The position numbers were made by a program, and so were the translations under genes. From Monocercomonoides exilis (lineage: Eukaryota; Preaxostyla; Oxymonadida; Polymastigidae), in NCBI GenBank assembly GCA_001643675.2, contig LSRY02000021.1, forward strand, positions 558,001 to 622,000: 64,000 nucleotides of DNA, in the 5' to 3' direction. Below are positions 38,901-51,880 of the stretch, one piece after another. Position 1 is the stretch's first letter; the number at the start of each line of letters is the position of its first letter. The notes below the pieces were generated by a model. That model was not told the origin of the DNA. It did not search any database and saw only the letters and a list, made by a program, of their open reading frames with translations.

Positions 38901-41900
38901 AATATCAGGCAGAGTTGAATATGAAGAATGTGTTGAAGAATCAGGAGTTGAGTCAACGCTAACATCGGACTCGTTTTCCTCTTTTGTCGCATTTGCAATA
39001 TTTCGCTTTGTGGCTTTTCTACTTTGAAGAGCTGAATCACCGCGAGAAAACGGATGCTGCTGAAATTGTATGGGCAAAGCAGCATTTGTCTGTGTTTGTA
39101 TTCTGGGAGTTCTCAATATCTGCTCTCTTGTTGTTATATCTCGTGATTTATTCGGATGATAATCGGTCGGCTGAGGATTCAAAACAGAAGGCGGAAGAGC
39201 CAAATGCGTTGAAGGTGAATGAGTGTTGCTCAAATGAAGGGGCAAATGCACTGTTGATGCAAGTGAAGTTTTTGTATCATCCGAATGTGCTGTCACTTTT
39301 GGTGTTGTTAATCGAGATGAAGTCTGAGAAAGTGACTTGGCGTTTTCTGATTTCTGATCTCTCTTTGAAATTATTCTCGTTTTAGAAGCAGGTCTTGCTT
39401 TGCTTTCCTCTTCCTTTTCGGCGTTTTCCTTGTATTTCCACAGCATTTCTTCTCTCTCCCTCATCTTCCCCACATCCAGCGTATCTGCCTGGTAAGCTGC
39501 TATCCACACATCAGCATTGACAGCTGCTGACGACCAGCCTCTTGCACTCATCTCGAGATCATCGTCATGCGGCCAGTGAATCGGATATATGACAATTGGT
39601 GAGTGCAAAGAAGGATTCATAGAAGTGAAAGGCAAAGAAGAAGAAGAAGAGGAGGAGGAGGAGGAAAATGATGAGCTTGAAGCAGCTGTCTGAAGAATAC
39701 GAATTCGAGAGGGTGAATAAAATGAAGGTTGCGGATGAATAGAAGAGGTTGAAGCTGAAGATGTTGGCAAAGTGTTTTCCTGAACAACTGGCGAAGACGA
39801 AGCAGATTGCTTTGTTTTCTCTGCTCTGCTGGTGCGTTCTGGCGTTGAAACAGTGTTCAGCACAGCCAAAGAGACAGCAGAGTCAAGCTCGCTCTGAAAC
39901 TGGCTCTGTTGAGACGACTTCTGCAGCTGGCGATGGCGAATGCTCTTTCTTCCTTCTTTGGCGTCTTTGTCTGTTTGAGGCACAAAATATGCAGTGATTG
40001 GCAGGGCAGTGGGCAGAAGCAGTGGGTTGAACTGTTTGAATGCTAAGAGTGCAAGTGATTGCTCGACTGGCTGAGACATTAAGAACTCCTTGCTGAATAT
40101 GGCTGACTGATTATTGGAATGAGGAATGATGAAAGCGGAGGAGGAAGAAGAGCCCATAAATTGCGGAGAAGAAAGAGGAGCAGGAGGAGGAGGAGGAGGA
40201 AACGAGGACAGGGACGAGGAGGATGCATATATCAACGGCTCTGGAATTTGACTGGCTGATCCTCCACGCGACAGACATTGCCTGCTCCTCTGCTTGAACT
40301 CAGGGACGATCTGCTTCAACAGAGTGAGGAACGACTTTCTCTGCAGCACCACATTCTCCTGTGCTTCTTCGTCATTGATGAAGGAATGGTCAGGTGGTGC
40401 AAAAGAGGCCAAAGAAGCCAGCGAGGTGTAAACTGGGTTCAGAAACACAGACGACGAATGAGACATCAGCGAAATAGAGGCAAGCGAGACATTTGTGGAG
40501 CTCTGTGTGGAGTGAGGGAGTGAATAGACTGGTGGAATGGGGAAAGATGTCTGCAGGGAAACGGTGGAAGAAGGGTATGTCAGAGAAGTCTTGGCTCTGA
40601 AACTTAAAGGAGGATTCTGATTTTCAATTAGATTGACACCCATCAGCTTCTTTGCCCCTTCAACTTCTGCTCCTTCTTCTTCTTTGTCCACTTCTTTCTC
40701 GTTTCGTGCGGTTGGAATGTCTTCGAAATTCTCTATGTCTGCAACAACTGACTTTGAAAACTCTGTTTCTTTCTTCGTTTCTGGATCAGAATCTGTGTCA
40801 GACTCAAGCATCTTTGCGTTCTCGTTGAATTTCTCATTCTCTTTGGCTTCTTCGTCCGCCCTTTCTCCCTCTCTTTCGTCTGCTTCCATCATCTCGTCAA
40901 TCATCTTCTTCATTCCTGTGTCAAAATACAGCGATTTTCTCAATGCCACAGCTGACTGCACAAGATAGCTCTCCCATTTCTCTCTCTCTTTTCCTTTTCT
41001 CCTTCCTTTCAAGTTTATCACAAATCCATTGCTGTCAAAATATGTGTCTTGGAACTCACTCTCAAGTTTCTTGACTTTCAATCTCGCTTCTTTCTCCTCT
41101 TCTGTCAGCAGCTTCCTTTCTTTTGCTTTCTTTCTCTCTTTTCTCTTCTTCTGCCGCATCTGCCGGTGAACTGTGTGTTTTTCTTCTCTTTGACGGCATT
41201 TTTCTTGTCTCATGAAGTATTTGAGAATATCTTTAGAGATGGCTGGTTGATTGTTATCTGGTGAAGAATCAGTTGAAGAAGCAGGTGTCGGGTGGTGCTG
41301 TTGATTACTTCGGTTCTTATGACTTTCAACAGATTTTCTGTTATTTTCTTGTGAAAGATGTTCCAAGTTCGCATCTTTTCCGCTGCTTGTTCGAGGTTTT
41401 GCCTCCTTTTGTGTTTGTTTAGAGAACTCTGAATTGCTCTGTTTTGTGGAAATAAATGCAGAAGAGGAAGAGGAAGAGGAAGAAGAGTTTGCTGCATTTT
41501 GGTTCAGTCTAATCGTGGACAAATCCAACTTTGGCAGCATCAGCTTCGAAGACGGCACAACTCCGCACTCAGATGCAGATGCAGACGCCATTAGCTTTCG
41601 AGAAGCAGACAAAGCACTCGAGACATTGGAGTGCTGCTGATACGCCTCGTCTTCCTCAGCAGAAAGAGGCCTGAGCGGAATGCGGTGCTTCATCGGCGCC
41701 CGATACAGAGGCGCTTCTTCCAAATCGTTCTCAGACAGCTCAGAAAGAGGAATGCTGTGTTTGTGGTGGCGGTGCCTGTGGCTGTGATGACGATGATATT
41801 CTATCTCTTCTGCTTCGTTTGATTTTGAAATTGATTTTTCTTTTTCTTTTTCTTTTTCTTTGATTGACTTTCTCTCTTCGCTTGCACTGTCCATTCGTGC

Positions 41901-44900
41901 GCTGTTCCCTCTCTGCCTGCCAAATCTCGCCTCTTTCAGATGATGCTCTTTCCCAGTCATCTGCAACGAAGCAACATTGAATGCTTGTCTCTCTGTGTGC
42001 GGCTCTGATTTCCTGTCTGTTGGCTGAGGCTGAAGATATTCACTGAATTCTCCGTCTCGTTTATATTCTTCTAATTTGTCATTGTCTAATTCTTCCTTCT
42101 CTTCTGCTTCCTGTTCTAATTTTTTTGCTATTTTCAATTTCTCTCGTTCTGTTTCCAGCACTTCTGGTTCATCGTTATCCTGTCCTTCGTTTCTATCTTC
42201 TCCATTTTCTCCTTCACTTTCATCTTCTTCTCCTTCTTTTCTGTCTGAACGTGCCTCGTCAGATGACTCGGGAGAGTTTTGGTAAAAGGGAGACGGGTGA
42301 GGCGACGGAGGAACAGAAGGAGACTGTGAATAAGACAATTGTGATTGCTCTTCAGAATTATTTAAGTTTTCATTCGATAAGAAAGTGCGATAAGAAGAAC
42401 GGGAAGTATAAGAAGATGAAGAAGAGCCAGAATAGGAAGAAGAAAAGGAAGAAGAAGAAGAAGAAGATAAAGATGAGGAGGAAGAACGAGAAGAAAAATC
42501 AGAAGTTGATGAAAAAGAGTATGTTGAAGACGAATATGATGATAGCTCATCAGATTCATCTTCAGCTGCATTTTCATTCCTTCTGTTTTTGTTTTTTGTG
42601 CTGTCGCATTCTGAATCAGTTGTGTCGTATTCGTTCCAACTCGAATCATCATCCAGCCAATCGGCATCTTCCATAAAATCGTTATCTTCTCCTTCTCCTT
42701 CTCCTTCATCATCTTCAGGGGAATTGAAACCTGGTTTATTGAATGCACTGTTTTTATTATAGTTCATCTCAAATTTATCATTAGCATTATGATTATCATC
42801 TTCTTCTTCTCCACATCCTCCTTCTCTCTGTTGTCTGTGAAATATGTCTGCGCTCTTTCTCCCTCCTCTTTTTTCCAGCAGTTCGCCATTTGCAAACGCA
42901 TCTTCTTCTTCTCTCACATCATCTGCAAACAATCTTCTCTTCACATTTCTTCTGTTCCGCTCTGGAAAAAGCATCTCTTCCTCTTCTTCGTCGCTGCCAT
43001 TGCAAAATGCGATTGTATTTTGCCTTTGGCTCTCGCTCTGCTTCCTCCACAGGTCTCTGTACGTCTTCCTCTCCATCTTCTTTTCCTCTTTCTCAGCTTT
43101 TGAAACAATCTGATCCGAATTCGCTTCTTCCTTCCAGTCGGATCCAGCGCCGATTGCATCGAAGATTTCGAGCTTCCGAATTTGAGGGGAAGAAAGAGAC
43201 TGGAGAAGAGGAGGAAGAGAAGGAACGGGAAAGAAGTTGCTGTTTGGGCGAAGGAAAAACTGCGAGGAAGATGAAGACACAGAAGAAGAGCTTGTTGAAA
43301 ACTGCTCCTGTGAATAATCAGTCATTTTTGGTGCATTTGTGTTTTTATTATTTTCTATGTTGGAGTTGTCCAACCCAGTTTTTTGATCTTCATCTTCTCT
43401 TTTTCCTTCTCCATCTCTGTTCATTGCACCAGCTGCGATGTTGAAGTCGAGTTTTGTGTGGATGTCGTATCTGATTGGGTGATATCTGTAGTCGTGTCGA
43501 GAAGCAGGAGAAGAAAGAGGAAATGAACGGCGAATTGTCGACAGCTTAACTTTCATGTTGTCGTTCAGATTTGGCAGAAGAGACGATGGAGAGAAGAGAA
43601 AGTGTTGAGAAGGAGGAGATGACGAAGAAGACGATGATGATAATGGAGAAGATGAAGAACAAGAAGGAGAATGGGTAACTTTTGAAATTGTGTTTGTTTT
43701 CGCTTGTGCTTCTGTTGATTGAGTGCGAAAAGGAAAGCCTGCAGCAGACGGAGGCAACGAAACTATAGTGAATTTCTCATCTGAATCAAAAGAAGGCGAT
43801 TGAATGGAACTTTCCTTTTCTGTTTCTGTTCTGCTGTTATCAGCTGTCTTCTTCCAATTGTATCGTTCTGCTGAAATCTGCAGCTTATCATTTTTTTCTT
43901 GTTCAGCTGACTGAAACTCGTCTCCCAATGAAAAAGACTGTTCTGAACGCAGTTTCTCTCTGCTGCTCATTGCCCGTTCATCATCCAGCTGCTCTGTGAT
44001 GCCTGGGATAATCGCATCGCTGTCAGAAATGACTGATGCTTCAGCCATCAAATCATTCAGAAGAGAATTTCGATCAGCAGACAGAAATTCATCTCCACTT
44101 TCTTCTTTGCTTCCAGCACTGCTTTTGCGTGGTCTATTGTTCTGGTTGTCTTCTTTGTTTTCATTATTATTCTCATAATTGCTATTGTTAGTATTATTGT
44201 TGTTATTGTTATTGTTGTTAATGTGGATATTTGCGTTATTCTCCCCTTCCCCAAATTCCATGTCCTTTCGAAAACAAGGCAGAGATTCTGTGCTCAAAGC
44301 CACTTTGCGCGAAGGAGTCGACGGATACGCAAATAGAAATGAATTGCTCTGTGTGCCAGATTCACAAAAATGACGAAGAAAAGGTGAGTTCTGTGAAAGA
44401 TGAGCTTTAAATGAACTGTTAGCTCTGCTTTTGGATTCAGAAGCAGGTGATGCCAAAGCCAATGATTGAGGTGCTGTGTTGGAGAGACAGTCTGAATAAA
44501 TCGTCGAAAGAAGAGTATCATTCCCAAAGTGAATCTGCTGTTTTTGCGATTTTTGTTGCTTTGCGTGAAATTCTTCATTTGCACCATTTTTCTCTTTTTC
44601 TTCTGTTTTTTTCATTGAAATGAGTTTGCGAAGACCCATTTCATCGACAGAAACAAGTGAAAAATGAGAGCTATTGTTATATTCATCATCAGCAGTGGCA
44701 ACCTCTTCATCTGTCTTTCTCCTCTTTCTTTTTGGAAAATCCTTCTCATTTTCTCTTCTTGAACGATACAGATGATCGTGAATTGAATCTTCTTCATTCA
44801 AATTATTCTGTTCCTGCTGCAAAGTATAACTCGAATTTTGTGCATTTCTTCCGCCAATGAAAAGCCTGCGCAGAAAAGGCAGAAAAGGCGGAGGGCGTGG

Positions 44901-45711
44901 AGGGACAGCCTCATAAATTGGATTTTGAACTTCATTCTTTGTATTCTTATTGGCATTCTGATTCTGTTTAGACTGATTCTTCATCTGAGAATGACGATGT
45001 TTGTGAGCATCTCCTTCATTCCGCTTCTGACTTGCTGTGTTTTCAGTCTGACTTGGCGAGATTGTGATTGACAGCTCTTCAAACGTCACAGGCGGCTGCT
45101 GTGCGCGAAGCAGTGGATAAGGAATAAGATCGACAAACTCAGCTAAGATGTGCCCGAGACGAGGATAGGAAAGAAAATCGTTTGAGGAGAAAGAAGAAGT
45201 CTCTGTGCGAAGATGAGGAGAAGAAAGAGGAAACAAAAAGGAAGCAGAAGAAGCGCTGGAAGAGCTAACCAAAGACAAAGGCTCAGAGGGAGGTCGTTTG
45301 GAAGATATGAAATCTGAGTCATTTGAAGAAGTGGTTGTATTGGTAGCAGTTTTGATATTTGGAACATCATTTGAAGAAAGATCGAGTAAAAATGAATCAG
45401 AATTTGAAGATGATGATGAAGATGATGAAGATGATGAAGATGATGTTGATGAAGATGAATGAAGCATGGGCTGATTGCGATGTTCGAGATGAGGCATTTT
45501 TCTGGTTTGGCCTGATGCAGTTGACAATTTTTGAGTATCTTCCAATTTGGCAGAAGAATGAGAGCGAAGAGTATTTGACAGAACAGGCTGACTGGCTGGT
45601 CTGTTGTGAACAGGCAAGGTTTGAGAGAGATGTGGCTTATGAGAGAATTCTTCTGTTTTTGTTATTGGTTTTTTGGACGTCTTTTCTTTATCAAGAGAGA
45701 AGGTACGCGAT

Positions 45712-45749
<38 letters not shown>

Positions 45750-48700
45750 AGAAGAAGACGATACAAAAGCAGATTCTTCTTCCTCCTCTTCCTTAATTCT
45801 GGTGATTGCTGATGTTAAATAGCGTTTCTTTTGAGAAGCTGCCAATGAAGAATCAGAAGAGGCATCATCATCATCATCATCGAAATGCTCCAAAGAAGAC
45901 AAATCATCTTCGTTTTTCTCATAATTTTTGGCTTTATCATTTTCATCTCGTTCTTTCTCTGTTTTCATTTCTTCCTCTTTTCTCATCTCCTTGTCTGACC
46001 CTTCCAATATCTTTTGTGTTATCACGTCTTTACCAATATTTGCAGTTACTCCTTTCCCTTTTTGTTCAGCTTGCTTTTGTTCCATTTTCAACAAAGCAGC
46101 TTTTTGAATGTCTGCTTTCTTTCTCACTTTTTCTGCAGCGTCTTCGTCTCCAATCATTTTCAAATAGCCGACCATTCCTACTGCTCCTTTGTCTTCTTCT
46201 TTTAATTTCTCCGAAATCTCATTTTGAACTGATATTTCTCCGTTGGCAATATTCTGTCTCTGGCGGAATGCTGGTGAGCCTGAACGAGCAGAAGAAGGAG
46301 ACTGCAGGGAAGGTGATAACAGAGAAGGAGATAAAGAAGAATCATTCGAAGAAGAAGAAGATGATGATGATGATGATGATGATGAAGCATGAGACGAGAT
46401 AAGCTGTCTTACCAACGCAGCTGCAGTTGATGCTCCTGCGACCAATGATGCAGAGTTCGGTGTTGTTTCATTCGAACCCGGTGGTGACTTCACATGTTCA
46501 TCATTGAATTCTCCAATGAGCGACAATTCGTGTGCTTCTCTTGTATTATCTTTGACTTCATCAAATGTAATTACTTCACTCTGAAACTGTCGCTGGGATA
46601 ACTCTAATTCTCCTTCATTTCTTTCTTTCCCTTCTTTCCCTTCTTCCCGTAGCTCTGAAACCAACACAGATGGCGAAGTCGAACGAGCAGCTTTATCTTT
46701 ATTTCCAATTGGCTTCTCTTTCATTCCTTTTCTCTCTTTGTGCGTCTCACTCAGCCGCCGAGTAAACCGAATAGGAGCATCTTCTCTGCCAGCAATGTGC
46801 TTTGTCGTCTTTGCAGCAGTCGAAAACGCTCCGCCTTTGAAACCAGTCTGAGGCATCTGCGAAGCAGCCGTGCTGGAGGAAGAAGAGGAATTTAAAGAAG
46901 AAGAAGAGGAGGAAGAGGAAGAGGAGGAGGATGAAGTAGAAGATGATGATGATCCAAAGATGATGGAAGAAGAGAGTGTGTGTTGTGGCGGTTGAACGAG
47001 CCGCCGTGGTACAGAAAGCGGGTTTGTTTGCGAAGGCGCAAGCAGATAGATAGGAACAGTACTATACAAATGCTCGTCTCTTGCATGAAATCCTTCTTCT
47101 CCTCTCTTTCTTTCTTCTTCTCCTTCCTCTTCCTCTTTGCCTTCTTCCTCTTTTTCTTTTGGCTTCCCATCGAGCAAGTGATTACCTGTTTTCTCCTTTT
47201 TCCCTGTTTCTCTGTTCCCTCTTTCCTTTCCTTGTGTCTCGTCTGCCATTTCCTTCAGCACTCGTCCAAAGGCAATCGGCATAGTTCTGCTGAGCCGCAG
47301 CGATTCTCCCAATTCGTCCCGCTTCTTCTTTGCAGAGGCAAGTCGGAGTGTTTTTATTGACAGGACAGATGGATCGAGCGAAGGGATGGGAATGGCTATG
47401 TGGGAATGAGAAGGTTTGGCACGTGGGGATGGGGAATGAGATGAGGAAGAGGAGGAGGAAGAAGAAGTTGATGATGATGATGATTGCGAAGTGGATGATG
47501 GTGGTACTGAAGTGGAAGATGATGATGAAGAGGAAAAGGAAGAAGAAGAAGATGATGATGAAAGTGGTTGTGGGGGTGAAGCAGCAAGTGAAGATGAAGT
47601 GTCCGATTGAGATTGAATTGTTTTTGAATGAGTTGAATGGAGTGAATGAGATGGAGTGTGATGATGTGAAGTGGATTGAGGTGATGTCTGTTTGGATTTT
47701 GATGTATGTGAACGTGAAGCGAAAGACAAAGAAGAGGAAGAAGCTTGAGAAGAGGTAGAAGAAGAAGAAGCAGAAGCAGAAGATGTTGAAGCTAGTCTTT
47801 GAGAAGACGAAGATGTAGCGATCAGAAATGGATTATCGACTGTATTTCTTCTCTGTGGTTGCAAAGGCAGTTCAGAACGATTGGCAGAAAATGCTGAAAG
47901 TTCATCCATGTTCTGCTCTGATGCTGCTTTTTCCTGAATTTTCTGTTTTTCGCTCCGTTGAGAAACAAACTCGGCTGTTGAGTCGAGAAATCTTTGGAGT
48001 TTTGTGTGTTCGTCCAAATGTGACCTTTCAACTGTCTTTGAATTAGTAGCGTTTGCATAGTTGAGCTTCTTTTGACTGTCGTTTTGCTCTTCCAAGTCTA
48101 TTTCATCAAACTTGTCTTTCTCTTCTTTCTTTTCTTTCCATTTTTCGTTTTCTTTCTCTTTTTCTTTACGTTTTTCGCGAAGCTGCTCCATTTTTTTGGC
48201 TGTGCTTGTGTCTTTTTGAGGGAGTGTCTGAGGTCTGATGCTTCGGGCAGACAAAAGAGAACCCAACTCTGGTTTGTTTTCGTCTTTTGTGGCATCGTCT
48301 TTTCCTGGCGGCAGCTCGTTTTGCGCTCCAAGCGCCTGCAAGTCCACTTTCTGAAACGGTGAGTGCCCTGTGTATGGCTGTGACGCTGCACGGCTCAAGG
48401 CTCTGGATTGTGGCGGTGTTAGAAGCACGGATATGGGTTGCTTTGCGGGTGAAACTGTAAAGCGAGCAGATAAAAGCGAAGGAGCTGCGACGTCCACCAT
48501 CCCCAAAGCAGAATTACTTCGATATGAAACAATTCTTGCTGAGATGTCGGCTCGCTCATCGCTTCTAACCTGAGGTGAAAGGGATCTTGTAGAACGATCA
48601 GATGAAGATGATGCGCCCCACAGTTTTTCATGATGCAAGGAAGGCTTCCGATCAAGGTAGGCGTCTCTAGGTGGTAAGTGAATATTTGTTTCTTGTTTTC

Positions 48701-49164
48701 TTTCCACAATTATTTGCGGAGAAGCCAGATTTTCTGTGATTGAATTTTGATGTGAAAGCTGATGAGTGGTCGATTTAATTTCGTTGGCAATTGTTTTTTG
48801 GTCAATGAAATGCTGTTCATCTTCATTTTTTCTGTTTTATATATATTCATTAGTCATTGAAATTACATTTACAATGTGAATTATTGTTTGTGGCAAACCT
48901 TAAAAAAGATATTTTCTTCATTGAAATCGGAATTGAACTTTTTGAAGTCTGGACCTCTGAATCTGGAACTTCATTTTTTTGAGTCTTTTTTGAAAAATTG
49001 CCATTTAACTGATTGGTATGTGGCAAAACAGATGAAATATGAGAAAAAGCATTGATTGTCTTTTTATTTGAAATTTTTGCCTTTTTTTCTAATAAAGCAA
49101 TTTCTTCTCGTTGTTTTTTGATCGCTTCTCTCAATTCCTTTCTCTTTGTTTCAGAATCTGACAT
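35412..49164 (-). CDS. giant CKK-domain (CAMSAP/Patronin-like) protein, about 4,561 aa
   Basis: Exon 1 (49164-48899) joins a single 13,420-nt exon (48831-35412) over a 67-nt intron with donor GTTTGC, total 13,686 nt. The N-terminus (SETKRKELREAIKKQREE) is a coiled coil. The next 4,300 residues are mostly low-complexity: Ser homopolymers, Asn runs, Glu/Lys stretches and a His-rich HRHHSHRHRHHKH patch. One well-ordered helical region of the KKRKERKKAKERKLLTEEEK type lies around 41100-41200. The last 122 residues match the CKK domain of CAMSAP/Patronin. Features include KMLKQSLLTANTTKLKEVLD, EHFIVASTES, a central FSGLFIVDPEQAKIIRIFG, NKWMKFDSGSRSFNEL and the terminal PSIDAVVLKK. CKK binds between tubulin dimers and stabilises microtubule minus ends. 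I see no calponin-homology domain at the N-terminus. It is a cytoskeletal protein by inference, about three times longer than animal CAMSAPs. Confidence 0.8.
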
Positions 49165-50105
49165 ATTTTTTTGAGATCGATTAGATCCATGTGGCGTAAT
49201 TTAAAATGCTCTTCAGTTTAAAGCACATTTTACAAGCTATATTGTTGTTTCTGAATGCTCTAGCAATTTTGAACGAAAAACGCGTCCTCAGGCGTTTTGG
49301 ATTCAATAGGAGGCAAGCCTTTCTCGATGAAAATCCTGGTCCAAAGGAGAAATTTTTTAATTTCATAATTTCACTTCAAACTGTCATGAGATGTATGCTT
49401 CTGATAATTTATCACATATCCATTTTTATTTTAACATAAAATATAAATTCTTATTTCAATTTAACAACTATTAAAGATCCTTTGATAATTCTAAATATAA
49501 TTTTCCTAATTGGAGCAATCTTCCTTTAGCAATGCATGCGCGCGACTTATCTACAACATATCTCAATTCACTTCTATAATATTTTATTTTTATGTTTTTT
49601 GTACTTCGTTATTCTTACGATCTTACAATTTCTCCGTTATTTTCTATTTTCCGAACTCGGAACAATACTTTTGCTCGAAGCAGGAGAAATATTAAAATTG
49701 AAAATTATTTTCATTGTGCAAATCAATTTTGATTTGTTTCAGTTATTAAGAAACAGATTACAATTTGTTATTGATATTTTTGACATGCGTAATTGAGGAA
49801 ATGTGAAGAATCGTTTTCACTTAAATAATAAAAAATGAGTATAATTCCAATCGAATTATTTTCTTTCCATTGTTATTTAGGAAACAAAATGCTATATGGT
49901 TTTTCATCCTTCAAAAAAATATTGACAATAATATTTTCACAAATGAAGTTTTCAGAAATGCAACATAAATTTTAAATTTGTTCAATTAAAGATAAAAGTG
50001 TGATAGTTTTTTTATTTTGAAGTGATTTTTTCTTTTTCTTTTCTTTTTCTTTTCTTTTCTTTTTGCTCATTAATGAAAATTGTTAATTTCGCGTTGATCA
50101 CACTT

Positions 50106-50109
<4 letters not shown>

Positions 50110-50159
<50 letters not shown>
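50110..50159. repeat. poly-A tract, about 50 nt
   Basis: The longest uninterrupted homopolymer in the window, intergenic. No adjacent retroelement sequence is recognisable. Confidence 0.9.
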
Positions 50160-50162
<3 letters not shown>

Positions 50163-50296
50163 CAATTTATCAAATGCAATTATTTGAGAAATAATGAGTT
50201 AACCTTTGGACTGAAAAAATAAATTATTTTTTTCTAATTTTCAAATTTATCAATTGTTTTTAAGTGAGTTCACAAAATATTCTGAAAAAAAAAGAA

Positions 50297-50344
50297 AAAA
50301 CATTTTCGTAATTATAATTGTTATTTTAATTACGAAAATGTTTT
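50297..50344. repeat. perfect 18-bp inverted repeat, 12-nt spacer
   Basis: AAAACATTTTCGTAATTA (50297-50314) is the exact reverse complement of 50327-50344. It could be a miniature foldback or a structured RNA/terminator-like element. No gene ends next to it, so I make no functional call. Confidence 0.75.
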
Positions 50345-50914
50345 CTGACTTTTATTAGATGAATTGAGAATATAATTTTTCTATTTGAATAGATTCATCT
50401 TATTTGAATGAACTGGGTTTTTCTTGAATGATGTCATGTTATTTTAAATTGTTGAAGTGACACTTGAATAAAGTGCGATACACTTAAATAAAGTTTTTAT
50501 GAAAAAGTGGTGAACACTAATGATAATATTTATTCGTTTCATCTTTCACTTCTTAAACAAAATAAATTGAAAAATCAAAATTGATTGTGATTTTTCAATA
50601 TTCTCAAACAAAATTTGAGACATGTTAAAAGAAGATTTTATTTGATAGAAACGACGTGAAATGAATGAAAAAATAATTTTGTTCTCGTTTTTATATCCTG
50701 TTTTTTCTCATTAACAAAAAATTTGATCATCACGTAATTAAATATCGAGAATAAAAATTTGCTTCTATTAATGTTCATGGAGCGATTTATCACTGATATT
50801 TTCCGTAGTACTGAAACGCGAAGCTGAATATATGGGTTGATGCAGCTTTCGATATCAACTTTCAATATTTCTGGCTTATGAATCAATTATTTCATCAGAT
50901 TTTTATTCAAAAAG

Positions 50915-51880
50915 CTACACTTGATTCTTCTTTAATGAATCAGCATCTGCTTTCATCCACTGAGCGTCTGAAGAAATCTCCATCGTCACCATCCCAAACT
51001 CCTTCGGATCCTTTCTGCTGTTATCATTCACAATCTCTCTCAGATCTTCGGCTTCATTCTTCACCTTCTTCCTCAAACAGCCAGAACTACAATGACTACA
51101 AGCAGTGATTCAACAACCTCAATGCAAACAATCAACGACCAATACGATTTCTTTTCTTTTCCTCCTTCAACAATCCTTTCCTCTCCATTTGCTTTCAACT
51201 TTCTTTTGCTTTTCAGAACAAACAAATCAGTTGAAGACAACCGCTTTCCATACCCAATCATTACAAACACCTCCGTCTCATCTGGGATTGAAGAAAGATT
51301 TCTCGAAGGCACCATCCCAACTGCTTCCGCTTCACTCACAAACCCATCTTCTTCAAAATGATATGTCTCAATCAGGTCTGTATCTCCAGTTGAAAAAATC
51401 AGACGGAATGACAAATCACACGGCAGAAGAAGCGCTCCCTTGAATTGAATTTCAATCCAACTTCCATTTTCGCTGGCCGAAGCCCCATAAAACTTGGGAA
51501 TGAAGAAGGGCGATTCCCTTTTTCCTGCCATCCCTTCCAGGCTGCGTCCATCATCCAGAATCCACAGCGAAGAATTATCTTTCACCACATCCCCACACTT
51601 CAAGCTCGAAATGGTCAGCAAAGCAGAATCTGAGCAGATGATATTATCCGGAGTGAAGAATATAAAAAAAAATGGATTGTGGTGAAAGAATTATCCTTTC
51701 TCAATCGTCACATTTCCAGCCAAGATCGACAATTCACAAACGAAGAATTAGAAATTGAAGCTCCTTTATTATTATTGCTGAATTTTTTAATGGATAAGCG
51801 AATTATTCTGCACAAACAAATCTTCTAATCTTTAAGCTTCATCTTGAAAATGAGAAGTGAAGAAACCAAAGCTTCCAACA
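50915..51880 (-). pseudogene. frameshifted 3' end of a Pmp-like surface membrane protein
   Basis: Read on the minus strand, coding-like pieces follow one another in changing frames. First comes a Pmp-type repeat with GASISNSSFVNC, then AGNVTIEKG, then a long open stretch (51621-51073). That stretch contains SSLWILDDGRSLEGMAGK, SPFFIPKF, LLPCDLSFRLIFSTGD and a transmembrane segment (SLIVCIEVVESLLVVIVVLA) that meets a stop. A third frame then gives a cytoplasmic tail, RKKVKNEAEDLREIVNDN and FGMVTMEISSDAQW, ending in TAG at 50915-50917. Together this is the expected C-terminus of a large surface protein: repeats, membrane-proximal domain, one helix, short charged tail. It is broken by at least two or three frameshifts. 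No intron donors explain the frame changes. The 5' part of the gene is not present in recognisable form. Confidence 0.65.

Larger units (their letters stand above)
49165..50914. other. intergenic region with poly-A tract and hairpin
   Basis: 1.75 kb upstream of the CKK gene and downstream of the decayed surface-protein gene. It contains an A tract (50110-50159) and an 18-bp-stem hairpin (50297-50344). Short plus-strand frames at 49206-49796 are AT-driven and not called. Confidence 0.45.

Noticed and set aside
35437-48573. Numerous 60-200-codon plus-strand frames across the giant gene
   Set aside because: They are shadows of one continuous 13.4-kb minus-strand frame ending in a recognisable domain.
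50878-51108. Plus-strand Ser-rich frame of 76 codons
   Set aside because: It is antisense to the tail and helix of the decayed surface-protein gene, which has family-like content.
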